Below, in pieces: positions 43,789-53,332 of a stretch of 64,000 nucleotides of DNA (positions are counted from its first letter, which is position 1; the number at the start of each line of letters is the position of its first letter). The position numbers and the translations under genes are program-made. The notes beneath the pieces were generated by a model. That model worked only from the letters and a program-made list of their open reading frames with translations, was not told where the DNA came from and did not search any database. The DNA lies in the NCBI GenBank assembly GCA_035516895.1, contig DATIZY010000017.1:5247-69246 (forward strand). Reading direction: 5' to 3'. Origin of the DNA: Gp7-AA10 sp035516895 (GTDB lineage Bacteria; Acidobacteriota; Thermoanaerobaculia; Gp7-AA8).

Positions 43789-45665
43789 CAAATCTCGATT
43801 TGCGCGCCGAGCTCCAGCACCTGATTCGGCGGGAGACAGAAGTAGGTCGATGCGCTCGAAGCGTTGCGCAGCATCCAGCCGAAGAGGTGATCGCGCCACA
43901 GCGCCATGCCGGGCGCGCGCGTGGCGATCAGCGTCTCGCGTCCGAGGAAGTAGCTCGTGGTCATCGGAGCAAACGTGACGGGGCCTTTGATTTTCGCGAG
44001 GAGCTTCGGCAGATCGGGCTCCTCGATGAATCCGAAATGGACGACGAGACGATACACGCCGCTCCCGAGGTCCTTCCAGAAGTAGCGTTGCCCCTCGGCA
44101 ACGCGCGCCGTCTCGTCGATCTCGACGTTGAGCAGGACGACGGTCTCGTGGACGACCTTGTTGTGTTTGAGATTGTGCAGCAGTGTGGTCGGGATGCCTG
44201 TTTGCGACCGCGACAGAAACACCGCCGTGCCCGGCACGCGCGGAACGGTGTTGCTGGCCAGATCACGGAGGAAATCATCGATCGAGAGCGCTTGCTGCCC
44301 GAGCCGCTGATTCAAAATGCGCCGCCCAGTCTGCCACGTCGTCATCAAAGTATAGATGGCAATGCCCACGGCGAGTGGAAACCACCCGCCCTCCGCCACC
44401 TTGACGATATTGGCGAGAAAGAACGAAAGATCGATCGTCAGAAGGGGCACGGTGACGGCGATGATCGTCGCCAGCGACCAGCGCCACAGCTCCCGCTCGA
44501 CGACGGCGACGAGCGCGGTGGTGATCGCCATCGTCGTCGTCACCGCAACGCCATACGCCGCGGCGAGGTTCGTCGACGCACGGAAGGCGAGGACGAGGCC
44601 GATCGAGCAGATCATCAGGATCCAGTTGACCGAGGGGATGTAGATCTGCCCGATCTCCCGTGCCGAGGTGTGGCGGATGACCAGCCGCGGCGAGTAGCCG
44701 AGCTGTACCGCCTGCCGCGACAGCGAGTACGCGCCGGAGATGACGGCCTGCGAGGCGATGATCGTCGCCATCGTCGCCAGAATCACGAGCGGAACCTGCG
44801 CCCATCGCGGAGCGAGCAGGAAGAACGGATGCTCGGTGCCCCGCGGATGATGCAGCAGCAGCGCGCCCTGGCCGAGATAATTCAGAACGAGCGATGGAAA
44901 GACGAGCACGAACCAGGCGATGCGAATCGGCTTCGCGCCGAAATGGCCCATATCGGCATACAGCGCCTCGCCGCCCGTGACCGCGAGAAACACAGCGCCG
45001 AGAACGAGAAACCCGCGATGGCCGTTGCGGACAAAGAAGTCGATTGCGTACTGCGGATCGAACGCGAGCAGCACGCGCGGAACCTGAATGATGTGCCAGA
45101 TGCCGAGCAGCGCAATGACCACGAACCAGAGACCCATCACCGGTCCGAACGCCGCACCCACTCTCGCAGTCCCGAACCGCTGCACGACGAAGAGCGCCAC
45201 CAGCACGATGACCGTGATGGGCACGACATACGGCGTGAACACCGGCGTCGCCACCTCGATGCCTTCGATCGCGCTGAGCACCGAGATCGCCGGCGTGATC
45301 ATCCCGTCGCCGTAGAGCAACGCCGCTCCGAAGAGGCCGAGGCTGACGAGAACGAACCGCCGGCGGCGGTCGCCGCGGGCGCCGACGAGCGACATCAGCG
45401 CGAGGATGCCGCCTTCTCCGCGGTTGTCGGCGCGCATCACCAGCGCGAGGTACTTGATCGAAATGATCACCACGAGCGACCAGATGATCAGCGACAGCGT
45501 GCCGAGGACGTTGGCGGGAGTGGGGAGGACGCCGTGCGCGGGCCGGAAGCATTCGCGCAGCGCATACAGCGGGCTCGTGCCGATGTCGCCGTACACGACG
45601 CCGAGCGCGCCAACGGAGAGGACGAGGAGATAACGACGGTTACTCTGCCCGGGTACAGGTTCCAT
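43788..45665 (-). CDS. kup: Potassium uptake protein Kup
   Basis: A 625-aa protein from ATG 45665 (MEPVPGQSNRRYLLV). The KUP signature VVYGDIGTSPLYALRE is near the N-terminus, followed by RADNRGEGGILALMSL. Twelve membrane helices and a cytoplasmic C-terminal tail follow. It is a proton-coupled K+ importer of the inner membrane. It is the first gene of a two-gene potassium operon with the KimA-like transporter and is divergent from the exported PKD protein. I see no ydaO-type c-di-AMP riboswitch in the short upstream gap. Confidence 0.95.
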   Translation of the reverse strand: MEPVPGQSNRRYLLVLSVGALGVVYGDIGTSPLYALRECFRPAHGVLPTPANVLGTLSLIIWSLVVIISIKYLALVMRADNRGEGGILALMSLVGARGDRRRRFVLVSLGLFGAALLYGDGMITPAISVLSAIEGIEVATPVFTPYVVPITVIVLVALFVVQRFGTARVGAAFGPVMGLWFVVIALLGIWHIIQVPRVLLAFDPQYAIDFFVRNGHRGFLVLGAVFLAVTGGEALYADMGHFGAKPIRIAWFVLVFPSLVLNYLGQGALLLHHPRGTEHPFFLLAPRWAQVPLVILATMATIIASQAVISGAYSLSRQAVQLGYSPRLVIRHTSAREIGQIYIPSVNWILMICSIGLVLAFRASTNLAAAYGVAVTTTMAITTALVAVVERELWRWSLATIIAVTVPLLTIDLSFFLANIVKVAEGGWFPLAVGIAIYTLMTTWQTGRRILNQRLGQQALSIDDFLRDLASNTVPRVPGTAVFLSRSQTGIPTTLLHNLKHNKVVHETVVLLNVEIDETARVAEGQRYFWKDLGSGVYRLVVHFGFIEEPDLPKLLAKIKGPVTFAPMTTSYFLGRETLIATRAPGMALWRDHLFGWMLRNASSASTYFCLPPNQVLELGAQIEI

Positions 45666-45696
45666 CGACGGCCGCGGCACGGTACCACATGCTTGA

Positions 45697-45702
45697 TATA
45701 CT
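45697..45702 (+). promoter_or_regulatory. Possible -10 box for the exported PKD protein
   Basis: TATACT lies ~50 bp upstream of ATG 45751 in the 85-bp divergent spacer. GAGGG shortly before the ATG serves as ribosome-binding site. No good -35 is seen. Confidence 0.35.
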
Positions 45703-45750
45703 CCGCGCCCTCTGCCCAGCAACGTGCACCGCGAACTGGGGTTGAGGGCA

Positions 45751-47184
45751 ATGCGAGAGATTCAGGGGTTGCGCCAGGTAGCTGCAGTTGTCCTCCTGCT
45801 GGTCGCGGCAGCGGCGCGTGGTGATTGCGTTTCGACTGTCCGCAGCGTCAGCCAGTTGTCGATCTTTCCGAATCTCGTGGCGGGTCCGATTGCCACGAAT
45901 GGATCGATCGTCGTCGCCGGCAAAACGGATCCGAGCACCTCGACTCCGGGCGTCGACTATTCCCTCTACGACACGAGCCTGAATCCGATCTCGGCCGACA
46001 GGCAGGTGGCCACGAGCTCTTTCAACGGTCCGGTGGCGCTCCTTTACGCAGACTCCTCGAACGCATTCGGTCTGTTCTTTCAGCAAACGAACGGCGTCCT
46101 CATGCTGCAACGGATCGATGCAAGCGGGAATCCCATCGGAGCTCCGATCGCGATGCCGCACAACTGGTCGCTCAACGACGACTTCCAGGTGGTGTGGGAC
46201 AAGGCCGCGGGCGCGTACGCCCTCGCTCACCTCGTCACCAGCGGCCCCGACCTCGGCGCCTGGCTCACGCTCGTCTCGCCGTCGGGCAGCATCGTCTCCG
46301 ATACGAATGTCACGCTCTTCGCAACCGGAAGCGTGCGCGTCGCGGTCCTGCCCGATGGCACCGCCGCGGTCCTGTGGTCGCGCCCCGGCTCGCCGGGTCC
46401 GACCTTCGTCACGCTCGTCAGCAACGGGGCGGTCACACATTCGACGCTGGTCACGTCGCAGCAGTTGGACGGTCCGGTCATCGCTACGAACGGCAGCTCG
46501 ATTCTGGTGATTTATCAATCGCCGAAGAGCGGTGGCGGGACGGAGCTGCGCGACTTCATTGTCAACGCGTCCGGCACAGTCACTTCAGCAGATGCGTCGA
46601 TGATGAGCGGCAAGGGAGTCGACATCGCTCCGCTGTCGCTGCAGTGGAATCCCGCGCTCTCCGAATGGGCGCTCGTGTACGCCGATTCCGTCGTCGGCTT
46701 CAACGAGTTCCCCGGCGAGGTGCACCTTCGCCGCTTCCAGACGCTTTCCGGTACAGCGAGCGACACGTTCCTCTCGCCCAATGCGATCTTCGATCTTCTG
46801 CCCGCGCGCTTTCCGATCGTCTTTCTGAACAACGGCTACGTCGCCTCGATCGCGCGACTCCTCTCGATTCAGCAGGGCGGCGAGTCGTATCTCGTCAGCC
46901 TCTGTCCGCTCGTTGGATCGATTGCCGTCGATCGCACGCTGGCGCGGCCGTTCGACACGATCACGTTCCGCGGAAGCGCCAGCGGCGGTACGCCTGGCTA
47001 TACCTACACGTGGCAATTCGGCGACAACGATTCCCTCAGCGGCCAGACGGTGCAGCATCACTATTCCGCCGTCGGCACCTACACCGTGACGCTGACGGCT
47101 CACGACGCCGCCGGAGCGACTTCGGTCGCCAGGATCACCGTGGGGATCAGCGACACCGTGCGGGGCCGCGCAGCACGGCATTGA
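45751..47184 (+). CDS. Exported protein with beta-propeller-like repeats and PKD domain
   Basis: A 477-aa protein from ATG 45751 with a signal peptide (VAAVVLLLVAAAARGD). The central ~330 residues are beta repeats of the kind PIATNGSIVVAGKTD, VAVLPDGTAAVLWSR and PVIATNGSSILVIYQS, suggesting a propeller. The last ~85 residues are a PKD domain (YTWQFGDNDSLSG, HYSAVGTYTVTLTAHD), a common surface adhesion module. The function is unknown. It is convergent with the GGDEF-EAL gene, 9 bp away. Confidence 0.75.
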   Translation: MREIQGLRQVAAVVLLLVAAAARGDCVSTVRSVSQLSIFPNLVAGPIATNGSIVVAGKTDPSTSTPGVDYSLYDTSLNPISADRQVATSSFNGPVALLYADSSNAFGLFFQQTNGVLMLQRIDASGNPIGAPIAMPHNWSLNDDFQVVWDKAAGAYALAHLVTSGPDLGAWLTLVSPSGSIVSDTNVTLFATGSVRVAVLPDGTAAVLWSRPGSPGPTFVTLVSNGAVTHSTLVTSQQLDGPVIATNGSSILVIYQSPKSGGGTELRDFIVNASGTVTSADASMMSGKGVDIAPLSLQWNPALSEWALVYADSVVGFNEFPGEVHLRRFQTLSGTASDTFLSPNAIFDLLPARFPIVFLNNGYVASIARLLSIQQGGESYLVSLCPLVGSIAVDRTLARPFDTITFRGSASGGTPGYTYTWQFGDNDSLSGQTVQHHYSAVGTYTVTLTAHDAAGATSVARITVGISDTVRGRAARH

Positions 47185-47193
47185 GGCGCTCGG

Positions 47194-50100
47194 TCAGCCG
47201 GCGCTGACGTCGTCCGGCGCTGCTGTCAGCAGCTCGATGAACTTCTCCGCCGGAACGGGCGCCTTGATGAGGTAGCCCTGCATCTGATCGCAGCCGAACT
47301 TCTTGAGGAACGACGATTGCTCGGTGAACTCCACGCCTTCCGCGATGACTTTGAGGCGCAGGCTGTGCGCCATTGCGATGATCGCGGTGACGATCGCCGC
47401 GGTGTCGGGATCGTGGGTGATGTCGCGGACGAACGACTGATCGATCTTCAGCGTGTCGATCGGGAATCGTTTGAGGTAGCTGAGCGACGAATGTCCCGTG
47501 CCGAAGTCGTCGAGCGAGATCCGAACGCCGAGCTTCTTGAGCTCGTAAAGCGTCCGCACGCTCGTCTCGGGGCTCTGCATCGCGCTGCTCTCGGTGATCT
47601 CCAGCTCGAGCAGCCGCGGCGGCAGTCCGGTTTCCTGCAGGATTTCGCGCACGCTCTGCACGAGGTCGGGCTGCTGCAGTTGGACGACCGAAAGATTGAC
47701 CGCGAGCGAGAGCGCGCGATGGCCGGCGTCGTGCCATGCCTTGGCCTGCGCACACGCCGCACGCAACGCCCAGCCGCCGATCGGAATCATCACTCCGATC
47801 GCCTCGGCGAGCGGAATGAAGACGCTGGGGGGGATCATCCCGAGCGTCGGATGGTTCCAGCGGAGCAGCGCTTCCATTCCGCTGATGCGGCCCGTGCGGA
47901 AATCGAAGATCGGCTGGTAGTAGACCGCGAGCTCGTTGTTCGCGAGCGCTTTGCGCAGCCCATGCTCGAGCGCGATGCGCTGCAGCGCTTTCGCGTTGAT
48001 GAACGCGTTGAAGAGCTGGTAGTTGTCGCGGCCCTGCTCCTTCGCCTGATACATCGCCGTGTCGGCGTTCTTGATCAGCGTCTCGGCGTCGAACCCGTCG
48101 TCGGGATAGAGGCTGATGCCGATCGACGTCGTCATGAAGAATTCGCGTCCTTCGATCTGGAACGGATAGCGCACGGCGTCGATGATCTTCTGCGCGACGA
48201 GCGCCGCGTCTTCACCCTGGAACAGGTGCGGCAGGAGGATCGTGAATTCGTCGCCGCCGAGGCGGGCGACGGTGTCGCTTTCGCGGACGCAGGACTGCAC
48301 GCGCGCGGAGACCGCCTGCAGCAGCTGATCGCCGATGTTGTGGCCGAGCGAGTCGTTGATGACTTTGAACCGGTCGAGATCGAGGAAGAGCACCGCGAGC
48401 TTCGACCGCTCGCGCTGCGCGTGTGAGATCGCCACGGTCAGGCGGTCTTTGAACAGCAGCCGGTTCGGCAGCCCGGTCAGCGCATCGTGATACGCCAGGT
48501 GCTTGATCTGCTCCTCGGCGTAGGTGCGCTCGGTGATGTCGCGCGCGACGCAGACGAAGCCGCCGCCCTCGATCGCGCTGATCGAGATCTCCTGCGGGAA
48601 CGTGAGGCCGTCGTGACGCAGGCCGGGCGCTTCGCCGCGCCACTTTCCGCGCTGCTTCACGATCGGCAGAATCGTCGAGGTGAAACGCTCGTACGTCGAC
48701 GGCTCGTAGAGCGTGTGCAGCGAGAGGCCGATCATCTGCCTCGGATCGGCATAGCCGTACAGCTTCGCGAGCGCGTCGTTGACGACGGTGAGCTCGAGAC
48801 GATGGTTGACGATGCCGATGCCGTCCATCGACGCGGTCATCGCCGCCGATTGCTTCTGCAGTGTTTCTTCCGCGCGCTTCCGCTCGGTGACGTCGTTCGC
48901 GACGTGGAGGAAGCCGGTGAGCCAGCCGTCGTCGCGGCGCAGCGAGGTGACCGACAGCAGCACCGTGATCGCGGTCGCGTCGCTCTTGACGTACGTCCAC
49001 TCGCGCTCCTCGATGCCTTCGCGATCGGCGCGATGCGCCACGATGTCGAATCCGCTGAGGCGATATCCGAACTCGCTCTGCAGCCGGTTCGCGTGGTCCT
49101 CGAGCTCTTCGGGCCGGTGCAAGTCGATGACCGAGCGCCGGCCGATGACGTCGGAGGCTTTGTAGCCGAGCATCCTCTCCGCGCCGGAGTTGAACACGGT
49201 GATGATGCCTTCGGCGTCGGTGGCGATGATCGAGACGCCGGTCGCCGCATCGAGCACCGCTTTGCGCTGCGCATTCGCCGACGCGAGCTGCTGCTCGGCC
49301 ATCCTGCGCTCGGTGATGTCGTAGACGAAGCTCTCGAACAGCGGCGGCTCGTCTTCATCGTGCACCATGTGCGCATTGATCTGCACCCACAGCGGAGTCC
49401 CGTTCTTCTTGCGCCACAGGACCTGTGTTTCGGCCACTTCGCCGCTGGCTGCATGCGCGATGAGATCCGCGTGACGCTCTTCCGGATTGAGGTAGACCTC
49501 GGCGAGGTTCATCCGCAGCAGCTCGTCGGGCGAGTCGTAACCCAGCATGCGGGCCAGCGCGTTGTTCGCGGTGGTCAGGCGTCCGTCGACGGTCGCCTGG
49601 AAAATGCCGACGGATGCGAAGTTGAAAATGTTCCGGTACTTCTCTTCCGAAGCGGCGAGCGCTTTCTCGGCCTGACGCCGCTCGGTAACGTCGTGAATGA
49701 TCGAGTAGAGGTAGCGATGCGGCCCGATCTCGACCGGGCCGGAATGCACCTCGACGTCGCGGATCGCGCCGTTCGCGACGCGGTGCCGGAACTCGAACAC
49801 GGAGCGGTCCTGCCGTGCGGCGTTCGCCATTTCTCTGCGGATGTGTTCCTGTTCGAGCAGATTGATGTCCCAGATTTTCATCGAGCGCAGGCGCTCGACG
49901 CTCCATCCGTAGTACTCGGAGGCCGCGACGTTCGCGTCGATGATCGCGCCGCTGTCAGGATCGAGGATCAGCTGCACGGCGCGGTTGTTCTCGAACATCT
50001 GCCGGTAACGGCGCTCGTTTTCGCGCAGCGCGGTTTCCTGGCGCTTCTGATCGATCGCCGATGCGACCTGCTGCGCGACGAATACGAGGATCTCCTTGTC

Positions 50101-51006
50101 CCGCGTTGTCAGCCGTTTGTCGGCCTCGTACGTCTGTACGCCGATCACGCCCCACGTCCGCTCGCCGGTCCTGAGCGGCGCGCCGAGCCAGTCCATCGAG
50201 CGATGTCCGACAAGCTCGATCTCGCCTTCGGCGCACAGCCGGTCGAAGACCTCCGGTGTGGCGAGCAGCGGTTTGCCGGTCCGCAGGACGAACGCCGTGC
50301 ATCCCCGGCCGGGCGGCTCGCCCTCGGGCGCCGGATCGTAGGCGTCGACGAAGTATGGATAGCTGAGGATGTTGCGCGCCGCGTCGTACTCCGCGATGTA
50401 GAAGTTGCTCGCCTCCATCAGCGTCTGGATGACGGCGTGGATCTCGGGATAAAACTCGGCGAGATCGCTCGTCTCGCGCGCCATCTGGGCGATGCGGAAG
50501 AGCGCCGCCTGCAGCCCCTCGACGCGCCGCGATTCGGTGACGTCGCGGAAGTGCCACGCGCGGCCGGCGCATTTGCCGTCCGCGATCACCGGCACCGAGC
50601 CTCGCATCAGCGTGCGGCCGTCTTTGAGCGGAATCGGATCGCCCGTGCGGATCTCGTTCGGATGTTTGTAGAGGTAGGTGACCTCGTCGATGAAGCTGTT
50701 CCAGTCGGCGACCCTTTGCGCCGCGTACTGGAGCAGATGCTCGTCATCTGCGCTCGCCGCCACGTTTTCCGGAATGCCCCAGATCTCGAGAAATCTGCGG
50801 TTGTACGACAGCACCTTGCCGTCGGGATCGACGACCAGCACGCCGTCGAGCATCGCCTCCTGCTGCGCCTTGAGGACCGCCACCGTCGTTCGAGGCGAGC
50901 GCAGCCCTGCCGCGCGCAGGGCGCGGAACCAGCGCGCAAAGTCGCGGCGCGCTTTCGCCAGCCGCGACGAGCGCGGACGAGAGTACTCGGGCAGATGGAG
51001 GCTCAT
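47194..51006 (-). CDS. GAF/multi-PAS GGDEF-EAL cyclic-di-GMP protein
   Basis: A 1270-aa sensor protein without transmembrane segments. Order: PAS (~45-158), GAF (~165-320), four further PAS units (~325-442, 450-567, 575-708, 715-830; several end in DITER/DVTER), GGDEF (~835-1000) and EAL (~1015-1262). The GGDEF motif is intact (RLGGDEFTILL, 917-921). The EAL domain also has GMEALLRW, NLSVVQL, EITES, DDFGTGHSS, KIDQSFV and AEGVE. Either synthesis or breakdown of c-di-GMP is possible; intact EAL motifs favour phosphodiesterase output with GGDEF as GTP sensor. A second EAL protein is encoded at 5795-6544. Confidence 0.92.
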   Translation of the reverse strand: MSLHLPEYSRPRSSRLAKARRDFARWFRALRAAGLRSPRTTVAVLKAQQEAMLDGVLVVDPDGKVLSYNRRFLEIWGIPENVAASADDEHLLQYAAQRVADWNSFIDEVTYLYKHPNEIRTGDPIPLKDGRTLMRGSVPVIADGKCAGRAWHFRDVTESRRVEGLQAALFRIAQMARETSDLAEFYPEIHAVIQTLMEASNFYIAEYDAARNILSYPYFVDAYDPAPEGEPPGRGCTAFVLRTGKPLLATPEVFDRLCAEGEIELVGHRSMDWLGAPLRTGERTWGVIGVQTYEADKRLTTRDKEILVFVAQQVASAIDQKRQETALRENERRYRQMFENNRAVQLILDPDSGAIIDANVAASEYYGWSVERLRSMKIWDINLLEQEHIRREMANAARQDRSVFEFRHRVANGAIRDVEVHSGPVEIGPHRYLYSIIHDVTERRQAEKALAASEEKYRNIFNFASVGIFQATVDGRLTTANNALARMLGYDSPDELLRMNLAEVYLNPEERHADLIAHAASGEVAETQVLWRKKNGTPLWVQINAHMVHDEDEPPLFESFVYDITERRMAEQQLASANAQRKAVLDAATGVSIIATDAEGIITVFNSGAERMLGYKASDVIGRRSVIDLHRPEELEDHANRLQSEFGYRLSGFDIVAHRADREGIEEREWTYVKSDATAITVLLSVTSLRRDDGWLTGFLHVANDVTERKRAEETLQKQSAAMTASMDGIGIVNHRLELTVVNDALAKLYGYADPRQMIGLSLHTLYEPSTYERFTSTILPIVKQRGKWRGEAPGLRHDGLTFPQEISISAIEGGGFVCVARDITERTYAEEQIKHLAYHDALTGLPNRLLFKDRLTVAISHAQRERSKLAVLFLDLDRFKVINDSLGHNIGDQLLQAVSARVQSCVRESDTVARLGGDEFTILLPHLFQGEDAALVAQKIIDAVRYPFQIEGREFFMTTSIGISLYPDDGFDAETLIKNADTAMYQAKEQGRDNYQLFNAFINAKALQRIALEHGLRKALANNELAVYYQPIFDFRTGRISGMEALLRWNHPTLGMIPPSVFIPLAEAIGVMIPIGGWALRAACAQAKAWHDAGHRALSLAVNLSVVQLQQPDLVQSVREILQETGLPPRLLELEITESSAMQSPETSVRTLYELKKLGVRISLDDFGTGHSSLSYLKRFPIDTLKIDQSFVRDITHDPDTAAIVTAIIAMAHSLRLKVIAEGVEFTEQSSFLKKFGCDQMQGYLIKAPVPAEKFIELLTAAPDDVSAG

Positions 51007-51063
51007 CGAGAAAAGCTACTTATTTTAGATGAATTTCCGTCAAAAGCGCCGCTGCGGCGGCGC

Positions 51064-51119
51064 GTTGTCAGTTGTCAGCGGGAGGCTGCCGGCGGCGGGA
51101 TTGACAACTGACAACTAGT
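51064..51119. repeat. Heptad inverted-repeat boundary element (GTTGTCA/TGACAAC)
   Basis: GTTGTCA occurs at 51064 and 51071. After a GC-rich spacer, TGACAAC occurs at 51102 and 51109, followed by TAG, the stop codon of the M50 gene read on the minus strand (51115-51117). The same heptamer forms the element at 52982. Confidence 0.85.
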
Positions 51120-51789
51120 CTTCCGGGCGATTGTACGACCGGAAGAACTGCCACTGCTGATAGCTGGACCAGACAAACCACGCCATCAGCAGAGCGATGA
51201 AAGGCTGGCGCAGGAACATGCTGACAATGGTCAGCAGCGCGCCGACGATCATCGAGAGCCAGATCGAGATCAGAAACGAGGTCCGTTCGCTCGCGAAGAG
51301 CCGCAGAAAATGCCGGACCATCGCGTAGCCGTCGAGGGGCGCTACGGGCAGTAGATTGAAGAATCCCCACAGAATGTTCGCCTCCGCAAGGAGCGGCAGA
51401 AGCGCGGCAAAGAACGGGTCCTGCGACATCCGCGGAAACGACACGATCACGATGCGAAGCAGAAACGCGAGCAGAAAGCTCGAGCACGGCCCGGCCGCGC
51501 TGATCAGCAGGTCCTGCCACGGTCGCGCGCGCCGCTCGTTCATCGTCACGCCGCCGATGCCCTGCAGCATGATGCGGCTCGGCCCGAAGCCGAACGCGCC
51601 GATCACTGCCGCGTGCGCGAGCTCGTGAAAAAGCACGCTGATGACGATGACCGGAATCCACAGCAGCGCGTATTTCATGCCGCCCGCGCCGCCGACATCG
51701 CTCATCACCCAGAAGGCGAGGAGGATGAGGAAGCTGAAGTCGAGATCGATCGTCGTGCCCAGGATCGAGCCGAGGTGAATGCGCCCCAC
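51115..51789 (-). CDS. Site-2 protease family zinc metalloprotease (M50)
   Basis: A ~224-aa membrane protease from GTG 51789 (GRIHLGSILGTTIDLDFSF). The zinc motif HELAH lies in VLFHELAHAAVIGAFGFGP, and the second metal site is in NLLPVAPLDGYAMVRHF (the LDG motif). Five or six hydrophobic helices are visible and no PDZ or CBS domain is present, so it is one of the minimal M50B-type proteins. Its stop codon lies in a heptad element, and another heptad element separates its start from the divergent trans-sulfuration gene. Confidence 0.85.
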   Translation of the reverse strand: MGRIHLGSILGTTIDLDFSFLILLAFWVMSDVGGAGGMKYALLWIPVIVISVLFHELAHAAVIGAFGFGPSRIMLQGIGGVTMNERRARPWQDLLISAAGPCSSFLLAFLLRIVIVSFPRMSQDPFFAALLPLLAEANILWGFFNLLPVAPLDGYAMVRHFLRLFASERTSFLISIWLSMIVGALLTIVSMFLRQPFIALLMAWFVWSSYQQWQFFRSYNRPED

Positions 51790-51811
51790 GGTTGCGTAGG
51801 TTACGCGAAAA

Positions 51812-51845
51812 GTTCGCCGTTCGCCGATGTCGCGAACTGCGAACC
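51812..51845. repeat. Heptad inverted-repeat boundary element (GTTCGCC/GCGAAC)
   Basis: GTTCGCC occurs at 51812 and 51819, a GATGTC spacer follows, then GCGAACT (51832) and GCGAACC (51839). It fills the gap between divergent start codons at 51789 and 51861. The spacer GATGTCGCG also occurs in the element at 53333. Confidence 0.75.
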
Positions 51846-51860
51846 CGATATGCTTTCCGC

Positions 51861-52982
51861 ATGAAGTTCGAGACGAAAGCCGTGCACGTCGGCGGCAAAC
51901 CCGATGAATCGACGGGCGCGATCGCGCCTCCGATCGAGCTCTCGACGACGTTCGAGCGGAGCGGCAAAGACGGCGAACCGGCACACGGTTACAGCTACAT
52001 CCGCGATCACAATCCAACGCAGACGCGTCTCGAAGCGGCGCTCGCGGCGATCGATTCGGCCGAGGCGGCGCTGGTGTTCAGCTCGGGGATGTCGGCGGTG
52101 TCGGCGCTCTTTCAATCGCTGCCGCCCGGCTCGCACGTTCTTCTGCCGGGCGACGGCTACTACGCCGTGCGGATCCTCGCGAACGATTTTTTCCCACGCT
52201 GGGGGCTCACGCACGATCTCGTGTCGCTCACCGATGTCGACGCCGTGCGCAAAGCGATCCGCAAGGAAACGCGCGCGATCTGGTGCGAGTCGCCGTCGAA
52301 TCCGATGATGCACATCTGCGACATCGCCGCGCTCGCCGACGTCGCCCATCGCGCGAACGCGATTCTCATCGCCGACGATACCTTCGCAACGCCCGCGCTG
52401 CAGCGTGCGATCGAGCTCGGCGCCGACCTCGTCATGCACTCGACCACCAAATACCTCGGCGGCCACAGCGACGTGCAGGGCGGCTCGCTCGCGTTCCGGC
52501 GCCGCGACGAGCGGTTCGAGAAGGTCGAGCATGTGCGCACGATCGTCGGCGGCGTCGCGTCGCCATTCAATTCGTGGCTCGTGCTGCGCGGCATTCGCAG
52601 CCTCGCTCCGCGCATGCGCCTGCATTGCGAGAACGCGGGCGCCGTCGCGGAGTTTCTGGCGAAGCATCCGCGCGTCGAGGCGGTGCACTATCCCGGCCTC
52701 GCGTCGCATCCGGGCCACGCGATCGCCGCCCGTCAGATGTCCGACTTCGGCGGGATGATGTCCTTCCGCGTGAAGGGCGGGCGGGAGGAAGCGCTGACGG
52801 TGACCGCGAAGGTGAAGGTGTTCACGCGCGCGACGTCGCTCGGAGGGGTCGAAAGCCTCATCGAGCATCGCGCGTCGAGCGAAGGGCCGGCTTCCCGCAC
52901 ACCGCCGAACCTGCTTCGGATGTCGATCGGCCTCGAGCACAGGGACGACCTCATCGCCGACCTCGATCAGGCGCTAGAATAG
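51861..52982 (+). CDS. PLP-dependent trans-sulfuration enzyme (cystathionine gamma-synthase/lyase family)
   Basis: A 373-aa protein from ATG 51861 (MKFETKAVHVGG). The Cys/Met metabolism PLP family is clear from YSYIRDHNPTQTRLEAALA, VFSSGMSAVSALFQSL and WCESPSNPMMHICDI. The Schiff-base Lys is in MHSTTKYLGGHSDVQGG, and the C-terminus is typical (EHRASSEGPASRTPPNLLRM). It could be a cystathionine gamma-synthase, a beta-/gamma-lyase or a methionine gamma-lyase; the sequence alone does not decide. The TAG stop shares its last base with the GTTGTCA repeat. Confidence 0.9.
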   Translation: MKFETKAVHVGGKPDESTGAIAPPIELSTTFERSGKDGEPAHGYSYIRDHNPTQTRLEAALAAIDSAEAALVFSSGMSAVSALFQSLPPGSHVLLPGDGYYAVRILANDFFPRWGLTHDLVSLTDVDAVRKAIRKETRAIWCESPSNPMMHICDIAALADVAHRANAILIADDTFATPALQRAIELGADLVMHSTTKYLGGHSDVQGGSLAFRRRDERFEKVEHVRTIVGGVASPFNSWLVLRGIRSLAPRMRLHCENAGAVAEFLAKHPRVEAVHYPGLASHPGHAIAARQMSDFGGMMSFRVKGGREEALTVTAKVKVFTRATSLGGVESLIEHRASSEGPASRTPPNLLRMSIGLEHRDDLIADLDQALE

Positions 52983-53044
52983 TTGTCAGTTTTCAGTTGT
53001 CAGTTGTCAGAGAAAGCGATCGACAACTGACACCGAACGACTCC
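52982..53044. repeat. Heptad inverted-repeat boundary element filling an intergenic gap
   Basis: GTTGTCA (52982), GTTTTCA, GTTGTCA and GTTGTCA are followed by two spacer heptads and the mirrored arm (CGACAAC TGACACC). The element is 63 bp, exactly nine heptads, from the last base of the upstream TAG to the base before the next ATG (53045). Confidence 0.88.
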
Positions 53045-53332
53045 ATGAAGAACTTCGAGATCCAATGCCCCTGCTGCGAAGCGACGATCGTCGTCGACCG
53101 GATGACCGGCGAGATCCTTCTGCACAAGGCGAAGGAAAAGAAAGCGAATCAGTCGCTCGAGTCGATGGTCTCGAATCTCCAGACGCAGAAGGGCGAGATG
53201 GAGAAGTTTTTCGAGAAGCAGATCGAAAGCCAGAAGGACCGCTCCCGCATTCTCGAGGAAAAATTCAAAGAGGCGATGCAGCGCGCCGACAAATCCGACA
53301 AGCCGCTCATCAATCCGCTGGACCTCGATTGA
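53045..53332 (+). CDS. Small CPCC-motif coiled-coil protein, hypothetical
   Basis: A 95-aa protein. The N-terminus FEIQCPCCEATIVVDRMTGE contains a C-x-C-C cluster that could bind zinc as half of a ribbon. The rest is a charged coiled coil (FEKQIESQKDRSRILEEKFK) ending in DKPLINPLDLD. It is flanked on both sides by heptad elements and lies between a trans-sulfuration enzyme and an arginase-family gene. The function is unknown. Confidence 0.7.
   Translation: MKNFEIQCPCCEATIVVDRMTGEILLHKAKEKKANQSLESMVSNLQTQKGEMEKFFEKQIESQKDRSRILEEKFKEAMQRADKSDKPLINPLDLD

Noticed and set aside
45660..45760. c-di-AMP (ydaO-type) riboswitch before kup
   Set aside because: The divergent gap is only about 85 bp and shows none of the long conserved stems needed.
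43800..45824. Long plus-strand open frame (674 codons) opposite kup
   Set aside because: Arg/His/Glu-rich translation without any family motif; kup on the minus strand is unmistakable.
48487..51111. 874-codon open frame opposite the GGDEF-EAL gene
   Set aside because: An antisense shadow of a high-GC gene; the minus-strand frame has complete GAF, PAS, GGDEF and EAL motifs.
51064..53044. Possible CRISPR repeats (GTTGTCA units)
   Set aside because: Units are 7 bp with no unique spacers and no cas genes; they are short tandem and inverted repeats.
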